Assembly: GCA_003490145.1 (NCBI GenBank)
Contig: QULQ01000015.1
Coordinates: forward strand, 1 to 64,000
Source of the DNA: Lachnospiraceae bacterium OM04-12BH
GTDB lineage: Bacteria; Bacillota; Clostridia; Lachnospirales; Lachnospiraceae
Length of the DNA stretch: 64,000 nucleotides
Reading direction: 5' to 3'
Of the stretch, positions 41,086 to 49,509 are shown in pieces. Within the stretch, counting starts at the first letter, position 1; each line of letters begins with the position of its first letter. The translations under genes were made by a program, and so were the position numbers. The notes under the pieces are model-generated. The model did not search any database. It saw only the letters and a list, made by a program, of their open reading frames with translations, and was not told the DNA's origin.

Positions 41086-42655
41086 TCTGAATCAGAAGTA
41101 ATATGGCGAGGATGCCGCCGTTGATCAGATGCATCAGGAAAGGAGCAGCTTTTTTAGTGGCTCCTTTTTGACTGCACTGGTCTTTGGAAGATCCGCTGCC
41201 CTGCAGATAGTACTTGTTACCAAGGCCAAGGGCAATGGAAATGTACATAAGGCATATTGTTACATAGCGGAAATCACTGCTGCAGGTATAAGGGTAGATC
41301 ACAACAAAGGCTGCAAAGGAGATCAGCATGATCACATAGCCGGTCAGCAGAAATACCCGGTCTTCCAGACAGGTCTGCTTATTTAACAGCACAGCAATAA
41401 GAAGCACCGCCGTCAGGACAGCCATGATCAGCGCCAGCACAAATACCACCTGGCAGAGGATCAGAAGAATATCGGACAGATCCGTAGGATATTCCTCAGC
41501 AAACAGGGAGGTATGCATCATGATCGCCCAGGTATTGCAGCAGGCTTTTGCACTGATCGGATGGAACGGAAAGTCTAGATGAAGCTGTGACAGGGAAGGG
41601 ATCCCAAGCCGTTCCCAGAGGGAAAAGGGCTCCGTATACATGGGAGAGGTTTCTCCAGGTACTGGTACACCGGGCTTTTCTGAGAAGCGGACAAGATTCC
41701 GGATGATCCATGATAAGCCGATGGGCATTACGATCACGGCAAAGATTGCATAATTTCTGATCCATGTCAGAAGTTCCCTTTTGTCCTTTTTGCGTATCAC
41801 AGAGATGAAGTGCATCAGGAAGATGATCGCAAGCGGGATGGCAAGTACGGCACTGTTCAGCTTCGTGATCATGCCAAAGCCGATGATCAGAGCCAGAAAT
41901 ACCAGATTTTTCAGGCTTTTATCCCGGATGAAGCGTAAGGAAAAAAGCAGAGTCAGGCTCATAAACAGGATCGTCAGCATATCGTTGTTGACACTGCCTG
42001 CCATGATGATCGTAGCAGGATGGAACACAAGAAAGGCAAGTGCGATATACATGCCTTTTCCACTTACCTTCAGAAGCTTCAGGGTTCTCCACGTCACGAC
42101 CATACACAGACAGGAGTACAGCAGCGTCAGGATCTGCAGATTTTCAAAGGCAAGAGCCTCGGATACCCCCAGGAAAATATTCAGCTGCAGCCAAAGACAG
42201 GACAGAATATGATGCAGGGGTGGATGGTAATAACCAAACAGAGTATACGGATTGATATCGGGAAGCTTATGGAATTTGTAAATATATTCCACATAGCCGA
42301 TGTGCCCCGGATTGATAAAGTCAGTACCCATACCGGTGAAGGCACCGGCATCATGCTGCCTGTCATACAGACCGGACAGAAGAACATAGGAAAGCCGAAG
42401 GAGCACACCAAGCAGGATCATCATGGTTACAGCCGTGTCTTCGTGGGAAAGCAGCCCTTTCAGCCGGAAGCTATAAAGCATGGCAAAGTAGATAAGAAAC
42501 AATATCGTCAGGAAGAAAACCTGATGGTAATGGGTCATGGAAAGAAAACCATTTCCCTGCAGTACAGCACCAGACAGGCACAAAACTACGATCAGAAGAA
42601 GCTGCACCGTAAGGACTGACATAGGTTTGAAAGAAAAGCTTTTGATTTTATTCAT
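41057..42655 (-). CDS. Polytopic membrane glycosyltransferase-like protein
   Basis: This 532-residue protein has about 12 hydrophobic segments. A periplasmic-side loop contains DRQHDAGAFTGMGTDF and YYHPPLHHIL, like lipid-linked sugar transferases of the PMT/GT39-83 (GT-C) type with an acidic motif in the first external loop. The donor is probably a polyprenyl-phosphate sugar. It is co-transcribed with the lipoprotein gene upstream (16-base gap). Confidence 0.75.
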   Translation of the reverse strand: MNKIKSFSFKPMSVLTVQLLLIVVLCLSGAVLQGNGFLSMTHYHQVFFLTILFLIYFAMLYSFRLKGLLSHEDTAVTMMILLGVLLRLSYVLLSGLYDRQHDAGAFTGMGTDFINPGHIGYVEYIYKFHKLPDINPYTLFGYYHPPLHHILSCLWLQLNIFLGVSEALAFENLQILTLLYSCLCMVVTWRTLKLLKVSGKGMYIALAFLVFHPATIIMAGSVNNDMLTILFMSLTLLFSLRFIRDKSLKNLVFLALIIGFGMITKLNSAVLAIPLAIIFLMHFISVIRKKDKRELLTWIRNYAIFAVIVMPIGLSWIIRNLVRFSEKPGVPVPGETSPMYTEPFSLWERLGIPSLSQLHLDFPFHPISAKACCNTWAIMMHTSLFAEEYPTDLSDILLILCQVVFVLALIMAVLTAVLLIAVLLNKQTCLEDRVFLLTGYVIMLISFAAFVVIYPYTCSSDFRYVTICLMYISIALGLGNKYYLQGSGSSKDQCSQKGATKKAAPFLMHLINGGILAILLLIQIIYLFWERW

Positions 42656-42671
42656 GGCAGAGAAGCATCCT

Positions 42672-43730
42672 TTAATAAATAGTAGTCACATTTGTGATCT
42701 CGTTCTTGTCATTTACCTGAAAGCTCCAGATGGAGTGGCCGGGAAGCCGGTGTTCTGTCAGGTAATAGGTATCATCAATTCTGGAAATATAATAGGGAGT
42801 GCCGCCACCCACAAAGGAAGCATAAACATCCTCATAGCTTCCCTTTGCAAGGTCTGAGAGCTTCCTGGCACGGATCATGGTCGCGTATTCCTGATTGCCG
42901 GTGGCATCTGTCGAGATTGTCAGGTAGCAGTAATCACGGATAAAGGTAAGCTGTACCATGCCGGACATGCTGTCCGGAACGGGATATTCCTTCCTGACCT
43001 TGAAGGTATCAAGCTCTGCTTCGATAATGGAGGAATTACCGGATACAAAGTAAATGGTATCATCCTCTATGGTGAAGGATCTTACATAAACACCGTTCAG
43101 CGAAGGAATGGAACGTACCTCTGTCAGATAAAGACCGGTATTATCGGCCGGTCTGCGAAGCAGGTACATTTCACCGCTTTCTGAGCTCCAGACGTAAAAG
43201 GTTTTTGTTTTTTCGTCATAAACAATATAATGAGGTCTGTCCCCGATTTCTGTAAATTCCTGTGTTGGGAGAAAAACAGACTGTCCGTTTTCATTAACAC
43301 CCTCTTCCATTACAAGTACACGGTTATTCTCTGTATCATCGATCAGATAGACAAAGCCGTCACTGGCAAGGGTGTGCGGCATGCCAAGACCGGAGGCCAT
43401 GATACGCCATTCATAGAGCGGATCGGTCAGATTTTCATTGTAGATGACCTGATTGTGATAGCAGTCCACGATAAAGTAGGTATCTTTAACCTTAGTGATA
43501 TAGGTTGGGACGCTTAACGTGGGATTCGGATTATCCGGAATTGCATTTAAGGTGGAGATATCAAAATCAATCCTGTCAGATTCTCGGATATAGGGATCGG
43601 TATCCGGATTGAAATAGGTGGCCTCCTTTTTTCCACACCCGGTGCATAAAAAAATGACCGGAAGAAGCAGTATCATCAGATGACAAAATCCGGCAGTAAA
43701 ATTGTAAGTGTAGTTCATATTCTTTTCCAT
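42672..43730 (-). CDS. Lipoprotein with beta-propeller-like repeats
   Basis: This 352-residue protein has a lipoprotein signal ending FLCTGC (Cys about 32). A body of repeated short strands with YIVDCYHNQVIY, FVYLIDDTENNRVLVMEE and YYLTEHRLPGHSIW follows, suggesting an NHL/PQQ-like propeller. Partner of the membrane glycosyltransferase gene that follows. ATG 43730 would be nearly leaderless given the promoter; ATG 43718 is an alternative start. Confidence 0.75.
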   Translation of the reverse strand: MEKNMNYTYNFTAGFCHLMILLLPVIFLCTGCGKKEATYFNPDTDPYIRESDRIDFDISTLNAIPDNPNPTLSVPTYITKVKDTYFIVDCYHNQVIYNENLTDPLYEWRIMASGLGMPHTLASDGFVYLIDDTENNRVLVMEEGVNENGQSVFLPTQEFTEIGDRPHYIVYDEKTKTFYVWSSESGEMYLLRRPADNTGLYLTEVRSIPSLNGVYVRSFTIEDDTIYFVSGNSSIIEAELDTFKVRKEYPVPDSMSGMVQLTFIRDYCYLTISTDATGNQEYATMIRARKLSDLAKGSYEDVYASFVGGGTPYYISRIDDTYYLTEHRLPGHSIWSFQVNDKNEITNVTTIY

Positions 43731-43736
43731 AAGGCT

Positions 43737-43765
43737 ATTATAAAGATTTTACTTCCTTATGACAA
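43737..43765 (-). promoter_or_regulatory. Promoter of the lipoprotein/glycosyltransferase operon
   Basis: On the minus strand TTGTCA (43765-43760) and TATAAT (43742-43737) are 17 bases apart. The predicted transcript start is at about 43730, on the first ATG itself. Confidence 0.75.
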
Positions 43766-43814
43766 TAAAATTTTATATACTGATGATAAAAGGCATGTAT
43801 CAAAGGAGAAGCAT

Positions 43815-44900
43815 ATGACAGGACATTATGAAAATAAAGAATTCCGGATTTTATCGGCGATCGGTATGATTCTGGTCGTGGCAGGACATCTTGGCTTCAA
43901 TGTGTTTGATGTTGGAGGCCTGTTTCCCTATTATTCCTTCCATGTATTTGTTTTTTTGTTTGTATCCGGTTATTTTTATAAAAAGGAGGCAGAGAAAGGG
44001 ATCGGAAGCTACCTGGCCGGAAAAGTGGTATCACTGCTTCTTCCTTATTATATATTCAATGTGGTCTATGGTGTGCTGGCGGCAGTGCTGCATCATGCGG
44101 GCTTCAGTATTGGTCAGGAACTGTCTTTTTATTCACTGGTTCTGGCTCCCTTTGATGGGGGGCATCAGTTTATGTATCAGTTCCCGGCATGGTTTGTGCC
44201 GGTACTCTTCCTGATCGAGGTGATCAATGTCTGTATGAGAAAGGTGTTGTCACTCATCCGTCTTAACAATGAATGGCTGATTTTCAGCCTGTGCCTTCTC
44301 GCCGGTATCCTTACGGTCTGGCTTGCGGATGGCGGTCATGTATATGGCTGGTACAGGATACCCGGGAGACTGCTGTTCATGCTGCCGGGCTATGAGCTTG
44401 GCTGTCTCTACAGGCAGAAGCTTGAAAGACTGGATACCCTGCCACATGCGGTTTACTTTGCTGCTGTTATGGGAATTCAGCTGTTGATCTCTGTTTTTTC
44501 GGGAGGACTGGCATTCAGTGCAGTCTGGGTGACCAGCTTTGCCAATGGACCCTTCGTTCCCTATCTGACAGTGATCACAGGGATTGCTTTCTGGCTGCGG
44601 GTAGCAAGAATCCTGCAGGATATCCCTGTTCTGGCAGGAAAGCTTGTGACGATCGGACGCTATACCTATTCTATTATGATGCACCATATATTTGCGTTTT
44701 TTCTGGTGAAAACAGTATTCTACTGGATATCCAGGCTGACGCCGCTCTGTCAGGAGTTTGATGCTGCTATGTATTTTTCGGAAATTAACTTTGTTTATCT
44801 GCCTGGCGGTGCAGAGGCGGCCAAATGGCTCTATCTTTTTGCCGGGATTGGTCTGCCGCTGCTGTTCTCCTTTGCTGTGGAAAGACTCAGGAGAGATTGA
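43815..44900 (+). CDS. Acyltransferase-3 family membrane protein
   Basis: This 361-residue protein begins MTGHYENKEFRILSAIGMIL behind AAAGGAG and has about ten membrane segments. The layout fits acyltransferase family 3, with FPAWFVPVLFLIEV and a late MMHHIFAFFL. Such enzymes O-acylate cell-surface sugars. The usual first-helix catalytic His may be that in VVAGHLGFN. It is divergent from the lipoprotein operon. Confidence 0.8.
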   Translation: MTGHYENKEFRILSAIGMILVVAGHLGFNVFDVGGLFPYYSFHVFVFLFVSGYFYKKEAEKGIGSYLAGKVVSLLLPYYIFNVVYGVLAAVLHHAGFSIGQELSFYSLVLAPFDGGHQFMYQFPAWFVPVLFLIEVINVCMRKVLSLIRLNNEWLIFSLCLLAGILTVWLADGGHVYGWYRIPGRLLFMLPGYELGCLYRQKLERLDTLPHAVYFAAVMGIQLLISVFSGGLAFSAVWVTSFANGPFVPYLTVITGIAFWLRVARILQDIPVLAGKLVTIGRYTYSIMMHHIFAFFLVKTVFYWISRLTPLCQEFDAAMYFSEINFVYLPGGAEAAKWLYLFAGIGLPLLFSFAVERLRRD

Positions 44901-44914
44901 CACTGAAATCGCAC

Positions 44915-44943
44915 TTGACAGAGCCGGTACCTGGTGATATGCT
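44915..44943 (+). promoter_or_regulatory. Promoter of a short leader RNA
   Basis: TTGACA (44915-44920) and TATGCT (44938-44943) are 17 bases apart. A terminator follows about 45-70 bases downstream, before the next gene at 45130. Confidence 0.65.
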
Positions 44944-44985
44944 GACTATACTTACCGATTAGAGAAAACAGAAGAAGGAAACAGT

Positions 44986-45019
44986 GACCTGTCTATGGAA
45001 AGCATAGGCGGGTCTTTTT
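44986..45019 (+). terminator. Leader terminator upstream of the His/Cys-repeat protein
   Basis: GACCTGTCTATG (44986-44997) pairs fully with CATAGGCGGGTC (45003-45014), counting G-U pairs, and is followed by TTTTT. With the promoter at 44915 it would give a transcript of about 65-70 nt or act as an attenuator for 45130. Confidence 0.75.
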
Positions 45020-45129
45020 GTTGTCTGCAGCCGGAAAGCTGTTTATAGGACAGACCGGGAAATGCTTCCGGGACAGAAAAGAAGACACGCTGTAAATTTC
45101 ATGTATGTGATTATCGAAAGGAAAAGAAA

Positions 45130-46950
45130 ATGAAAAAGAGAATCGTACGCTACAAAAGAAAAAAAGTATATGCCCTGTCAAAAAGGTTTGTTGCAGTGGC
45201 AGCAGCCCTGACGCTGGCAGTCCTGGTGCCGGTGAATGTGAAAGCAGAGGAGGAAGGCTCTGAGACACCGCAGAATCAGGTCATTCATTATGTGTACCAC
45301 TGTCATGCCGGAAACGAGACAGCAGAAGGCGGCTGTTATCACTGGGCTGTTTATCATGCCCATCAGGGAAATGAAGAAGATGGCGGTCCCTGCTATGGAA
45401 AGCCCATATACCATGCCCATCAGGGCAGTGAAGCAGAGGGAGGAATCTGTTATCAGACACCGATCTGCCATGAGCACAGCGGCAATCCACAGGAAGGAGG
45501 CGGCTGCTTTGTACCCGTATACCACAGTCATTCCGGAGGCTGCTATAAAACGGTATCAAGCAGTGAATATGGCTGCAGTACAGTGAGATGGTGGGACACC
45601 TCTGACGGAGACTATGAGGGACATGATTACAAATACTATGAGATGTCCTGTGGAAGGACCATACATGGAACCAATTCCTCCCATACGCATACAGTGACGG
45701 TCTGCAACAGGGGAGGGAGCATTGAAAGATATACCCTTGGGTGCGGTAAGACAGAGGAAACTCCGGAGAGCTATGTCTTTGACTGTCAGAAGAAACCGGG
45801 GCTGACGATCGATTCCTATGAATTCGACTGCCAAAAGACGACAGATACCATTGATGGTTACAAGCTTGCCTGTGGTATGGATGAACAGACAAGAGTAGGA
45901 AAAATCATATTGACAGAGGTGCCAATGGAGGACAGAAAGAAAGCGTCGGTTAAGGCAGCTTTCGAGGATCTGACCGGCGGGCAGCTGACACTTTCTGAAA
46001 ATCCCTTCTGCTGGAAGGATAAAAGCGGTAATCTGATATCCAATGATCTGGAAGCAGTGGTAGATAAAAACGGGGATTATAGCTTTCAGGTGGATATTAC
46101 CAATGAGGATGTAAGCAAGGGAGATCTGTCTGCAGCGATCAGTATCAGCAGCATTTATGTTCCGGCTTCCGGAGGTGGAAATGGTGATGGCGGCAGCGGT
46201 AGCGGGAATGATGGTGATGGAAGCCATGGCGGAAATGGAAGCGGAGGCGATGGAGGTGACGGAAATGACCAGGACGCAGGCACTTCTCCTTCCGCATCTC
46301 CATCAGCATCGCCTTCTCCATCAGCATCGCCTTCTCCATCAGCAACACCTGCACCTTCAAGGGTTCCGGAAACTGCCGGTGGTAAAGGACATGGCAGCAA
46401 TGGAAAGGGAAGCAGCGGGGCAGAAACAGAGGATGACAGCCGTACCGGAAGCTGGTGGCCGAGGGAAACCGGAGAAACAGAAATACCGGATATGCTGGCA
46501 GAGACAGAAACCGTAGTACTTCCTGAAATTGCAGCAAACCGTGAGATAGAAACCGAGGAGATCACCGGCAGGGAGGATAATGGCAGTGGAAATATCATTG
46601 GAAAAATTCTGTCAGCAGGGGCAGTGAAGGTGATTGGAATCACCTTTGGCGCATTACTGACACTGACGGGACTTTCTGCACTTATCTATTTTCTGTGTAT
46701 GAGTGTAAGGGTCTATAATGATCAGGGGCAGGGAAAATGGAAATATCTCGGCAGATATGCCGTAAAGCTCGATGAGGATGGTTACCGGCTCACGATTACG
46801 GAATCTGCGGTGGAAAGATCTGTGTCAAACAGGTACCGTATCAGACCGGATCTGTTCGGACTGTTTAAGAAAGAGGAGGAACTGCTTGTCCGGAAAGAAG
46901 AAAGGGCAGTGTCTGTGCAGATTCAGAAGGAAATAGTCATTACTGTATAA
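45130..46950 (+). CDS. Surface protein with His/Cys-rich repeats and cytoplasmic tail
   Basis: This 606-residue protein has a signal peptide to about KAEEE. Five repeats of the form YHxHxGxxxxxGGxCY follow (about residues 55-140: YHCHAGNETAEGGCY, YHAHQGNEEDGGPCY, YHAHQGSEAEGGICY and two variants). Further Cys pairs lie in CQK and CGM repeats up to about 255, then an Ig-like part, a Gly/Asp linker and a Ser/Pro repeat. A membrane helix at about 500-525 leads to a cytoplasmic domain of about 80 residues. The repeats could bind metal or be disulfide-linked. No LPxTG anchor is seen. Confidence 0.8.
   Translation: MKKRIVRYKRKKVYALSKRFVAVAAALTLAVLVPVNVKAEEEGSETPQNQVIHYVYHCHAGNETAEGGCYHWAVYHAHQGNEEDGGPCYGKPIYHAHQGSEAEGGICYQTPICHEHSGNPQEGGGCFVPVYHSHSGGCYKTVSSSEYGCSTVRWWDTSDGDYEGHDYKYYEMSCGRTIHGTNSSHTHTVTVCNRGGSIERYTLGCGKTEETPESYVFDCQKKPGLTIDSYEFDCQKTTDTIDGYKLACGMDEQTRVGKIILTEVPMEDRKKASVKAAFEDLTGGQLTLSENPFCWKDKSGNLISNDLEAVVDKNGDYSFQVDITNEDVSKGDLSAAISISSIYVPASGGGNGDGGSGSGNDGDGSHGGNGSGGDGGDGNDQDAGTSPSASPSASPSPSASPSPSATPAPSRVPETAGGKGHGSNGKGSSGAETEDDSRTGSWWPRETGETEIPDMLAETETVVLPEIAANREIETEEITGREDNGSGNIIGKILSAGAVKVIGITFGALLTLTGLSALIYFLCMSVRVYNDQGQGKWKYLGRYAVKLDEDGYRLTITESAVERSVSNRYRIRPDLFGLFKKEEELLVRKEERAVSVQIQKEIVITV
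46301..46348 (+). repeat. 18-bp tandem repeat in the Ser/Pro linker
   Basis: The unit CATCAGCATCGCCTTCTC occurs twice in tandem (46301-46336), then as a partial third copy. It codes for a Pro-Ser-Ala repeat. Copy number changes would stay in frame. Confidence 0.8.
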
Positions 46951-47089
46951 AATACACATGTTTCGCATAAAGAACTTGATTTTGACTGGAGAAAGTGATA
47001 GACTACCTATGATTCAAAGGGAATAATTCCCGAGGATAGATAATTTGGCTGCATAAATATGCACCCAAGATTTTCAGGAGGAGAAAATT

Positions 47090-47980
47090 ATGAAAAAAGT
47101 ATTGGCAGCAGTCGTAACAATGGCAATGACAATGAGCCTGCTTACTGCATGCGGAAGCACAGCAGCTTCTACAGATGAAGCGGCAGAGACAACAGAGGCA
47201 ACAGAAGCAACAGAAGCTTCTACAGATGAAACAGCTGAAGCAGAAACACCTGTTGAGGAAGCAGCAGATGAAGCTGAGGTTGCAGAGGCAGCTGAGAGTG
47301 AGGCACTGGCAGACGGTGTACTGACAGTAGGTACCAACGCAGAGTTCCCGCCTTTCGAGTATGTAGATGACAATGGTGAGGCAGATGGCTTTGATATGGC
47401 TCTTTGCAAGGCAATCGGTGAGAAGCTTGGTGTAGAGGTTAAGATTGAGAATATGGAGTTTGCTTCCCTGGTATCTTCTATCGGCAGCAAGATCGATATC
47501 GCAGCAGCTGGTATGACAGTAACAGATGAGAGAAAGGAAAGCGTAGACTTCTCCAATCCTTATTATGAAGCAGTTCAGTATGTGATCGTTTCTGCAGATT
47601 CTGATATTGCAACAGCAGATGACCTGAAGGATAAGACAATCGGTGTCCAGCTGGGTACAACAGGTGATTTTATCGCAGAGGAATATACAAGCAACGTGGC
47701 ACAGTACAACAAGGCTGTAGATGCTGTTAACGATCTGGTAAACGGCAAGGTTGACGTTGTTATCATCGACAAGAATCCTGCACTTGTATTTGAGACCAAG
47801 TTCGAAGGCAAGGTAAAGGCAATCGAAGGTGCACAGTTTGGATTTGAGACAGAGGAATATGCGATCGCACTGCCCAAGGGAGACACCGCACTTGCTGATG
47901 CTGTCAATGGAGCCGTTGATGAGCTGAAGGCTGATGGTACCTTTGATGAACTTGTAAAAACTTATATTGAAGCTGAATAA
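47090..47980 (+). CDS. Amino-acid ABC transporter substrate-binding lipoprotein
   Basis: This 296-residue protein has a lipoprotein signal LLTACG (Cys 21), an unusually long Glu/Ala/Thr-rich linker (about 25-70), then a family-3 solute-binding domain: LTVGTNAEFPPFEYVDDNGE, VDFSNPYYEAVQYVI and KTIGVQLGTTGDFIAEEY. Specificity for a polar or basic amino acid is likely. It heads a three-gene transporter operon. A hairpin follows that may set subunit ratios. Confidence 0.92.
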   Translation: MKKVLAAVVTMAMTMSLLTACGSTAASTDEAAETTEATEATEASTDETAEAETPVEEAADEAEVAEAAESEALADGVLTVGTNAEFPPFEYVDDNGEADGFDMALCKAIGEKLGVEVKIENMEFASLVSSIGSKIDIAAAGMTVTDERKESVDFSNPYYEAVQYVIVSADSDIATADDLKDKTIGVQLGTTGDFIAEEYTSNVAQYNKAVDAVNDLVNGKVDVVIIDKNPALVFETKFEGKVKAIEGAQFGFETEEYAIALPKGDTALADAVNGAVDELKADGTFDELVKTYIEAE

Positions 47981-48014
47981 AAAATAAGATACAATATAGG
48001 AAATAAGGATGATC

Positions 48015-48045
48015 AAAGAGGATAGCATTCTATGCTATCCTCTTT
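48015..48045 (+). repeat. Perfect 14-bp hairpin between binding protein and permease genes
   Basis: AAAGAGGATAGCAT (48015-48028) and ATGCTATCCTCTTT (48032-48045) are exact inverse copies with a three-base loop. There is no long T run. A stop for 3' exonucleases or partial terminator is likely, leaving more message for the binding protein than for the permease. Confidence 0.85.
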
Positions 48046-48076
48046 CAGTCAGAAAGGTATGATTGAGGGAGAACAT

Positions 48077-48778
48077 ATGCAGGAATGGTTTGATTCAGTG
48101 GGAAAGAAATTTGTCCTTGCGTTCGTGGAGGGCGACAGATGGAAACTCTATTTTAAGGGACTCGGTGTTACACTGGAAATTGCTCTGTTTGCAGCAATTC
48201 TGGGTATGGTGATCGGTACAGTGGTAGCCTTGATGCGCCTGTCACAGAAGAGGAACGGCAAAAAGACGATCTGGGCGAGGATCGCCGGTATCTATGTGGA
48301 TGTTATCAGGGGAACCCCGTCAGTATTACAGCTTCTGATCATGTGGTTCATCGTCATGAAGAATTCACAGAACGGTGTACTGGTGGCCAGCCTTTCCTTT
48401 GGAATCAACAGTGGAGCCTATGTTTCAGAAATTGTCCGTGCAGGAATCCTTGCCGTGGACAAGGGACAGACAGAGGCAGGAAGAAGCCTCGGGCTTTCCA
48501 AGGCACAGACCATGATCTACATTGTAATCCCCCAGGCAATCAAAAATGTGCTTCCCCCGATCGGTAATGAATTTATTGTCCTGCTGAAGGAAACAGCGAT
48601 CGTAGGTTATGTGAGCCTGACTGACCTGACAAGGGCAGCCAACCAGATCACATCAAGAACCTATGAAGCATTTATGCCGCTGATCGGTGCAGCAGTGATC
48701 TACTTTACTGTCATTAAGATACTGACTATTCTGTTGGATAAGCTGGAGAGGAGGCTGCGTAAGAGTGATAATCGTTAA
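48077..48778 (+). CDS. Amino-acid ABC transporter permease
   Basis: This 233-residue permease of the HisMQ/GlnP family has [20 protein letters not shown] at the N terminus, the EAA loop [20 protein letters not shown] with [11 protein letters not shown], and about five membrane segments. ATG 48077 behind GAGGGAG is preferred. The in-frame ATG at 48032 lies inside the hairpin stem. It overlaps the ATPase gene by 14 bases. Confidence 0.9.
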   Translation: MQEWFDSVGKKFVLAFVEGDRWKLYFKGLGVTLEIALFAAILGMVIGTVVALMRLSQKRNGKKTIWARIAGIYVDVIRGTPSVLQLLIMWFIVMKNSQNGVLVASLSFGINSGAYVSEIVRAGILAVDKGQTEAGRSLGLSKAQTMIYIVIPQAIKNVLPPIGNEFIVLLKETAIVGYVSLTDLTRAANQITSRTYEAFMPLIGAAVIYFTVIKILTILLDKLERRLRKSDNR

Positions 48779-49487
48779 GGATCTGCATAAAACATTTGAA
48801 AATAACCATGTATTAAAAGGGGTGAGCTATCATGTCCACCAGGGAGAAAAGATTGTTATCGTAGGACCCTCCGGTTCCGGTAAGAGCACCTTTCTCCGCT
48901 GCCTGAACCTTCTTGAAACACCGACAAGCGGTGAGATCTGGTTTGACGGACAGCTCATTACCGATGAAAAGGTAAATATTGACAGGATCAGACAGCATAT
49001 GGGAATGGTATTCCAGAACTTCAATCTGTTCAATAACCATACCATTATGGATAATATCACACTGGCGCCAGTGAAGCTGAAGCTGATGAGTAAGGAAGAG
49101 GCTTCGGAGAAGGCGCTTACGCTGCTTGACAGAGTAGGACTTAAGGAAAAGGCAGACGCTTATCCGAGCCAGCTTTCCGGTGGACAGAAGCAGAGGATTG
49201 CTATCGTGCGGTCCCTTGCCATGAATCCAAGAGTGATGCTGTTCGATGAACCTACATCAGCACTGGATCCAGAGATGGTAGGAGAGGTTCTGGCTGTTAT
49301 GAAGGAGCTGGCAGAAACGGGTATGACCATGGTAGTTGTTACCCATGAGATGGGATTTGCCAGAGAAGTAGGTACGAAGGTACTGTTTATGGATGAAGGC
49401 AGGATCATGGAGGAGAACACACCGGCAGAATTCTTCGCGAATCCCCAGTGTGACCGTCTGAAGGAGTTCCTGTCCAAGGTACTGTAA
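48765..49487 (+). CDS. Amino-acid ABC transporter ATP-binding protein
   Basis: This 240-residue ATPase has Walker [11 protein letters not shown] (34-43), signature LSGGQKQR and Walker [12 protein letters not shown], all in the GlnQ style. The start is GTG 48765 behind GGAGAGGAGG. It completes the importer with the two genes upstream. Confidence 0.93.
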   Translation: MIIVKDLHKTFENNHVLKGVSYHVHQGEKIVIVGPSGSGKSTFLRCLNLLETPTSGEIWFDGQLITDEKVNIDRIRQHMGMVFQNFNLFNNHTIMDNITLAPVKLKLMSKEEASEKALTLLDRVGLKEKADAYPSQLSGGQKQRIAIVRSLAMNPRVMLFDEPTSALDPEMVGEVLAVMKELAETGMTMVVVTHEMGFAREVGTKVLFMDEGRIMEENTPAEFFANPQCDRLKEFLSKVL

Positions 49488-49509
49488 ACAGCACTGCAGA
49501 AGGATTTCC

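Noticed and set aside
45290..45560. CRISPR or DNA-level repeat array
   Set aside because: The periodicity is in the protein (His/Cys repeats). DNA copies vary and there are no spacers.
47003..48028. 341-residue Cys-rich minus-strand ORF
   Set aside because: Exact antisense of the amino-acid binding protein. The Cys and Ile richness comes from its Ala/Thr/Glu codons.
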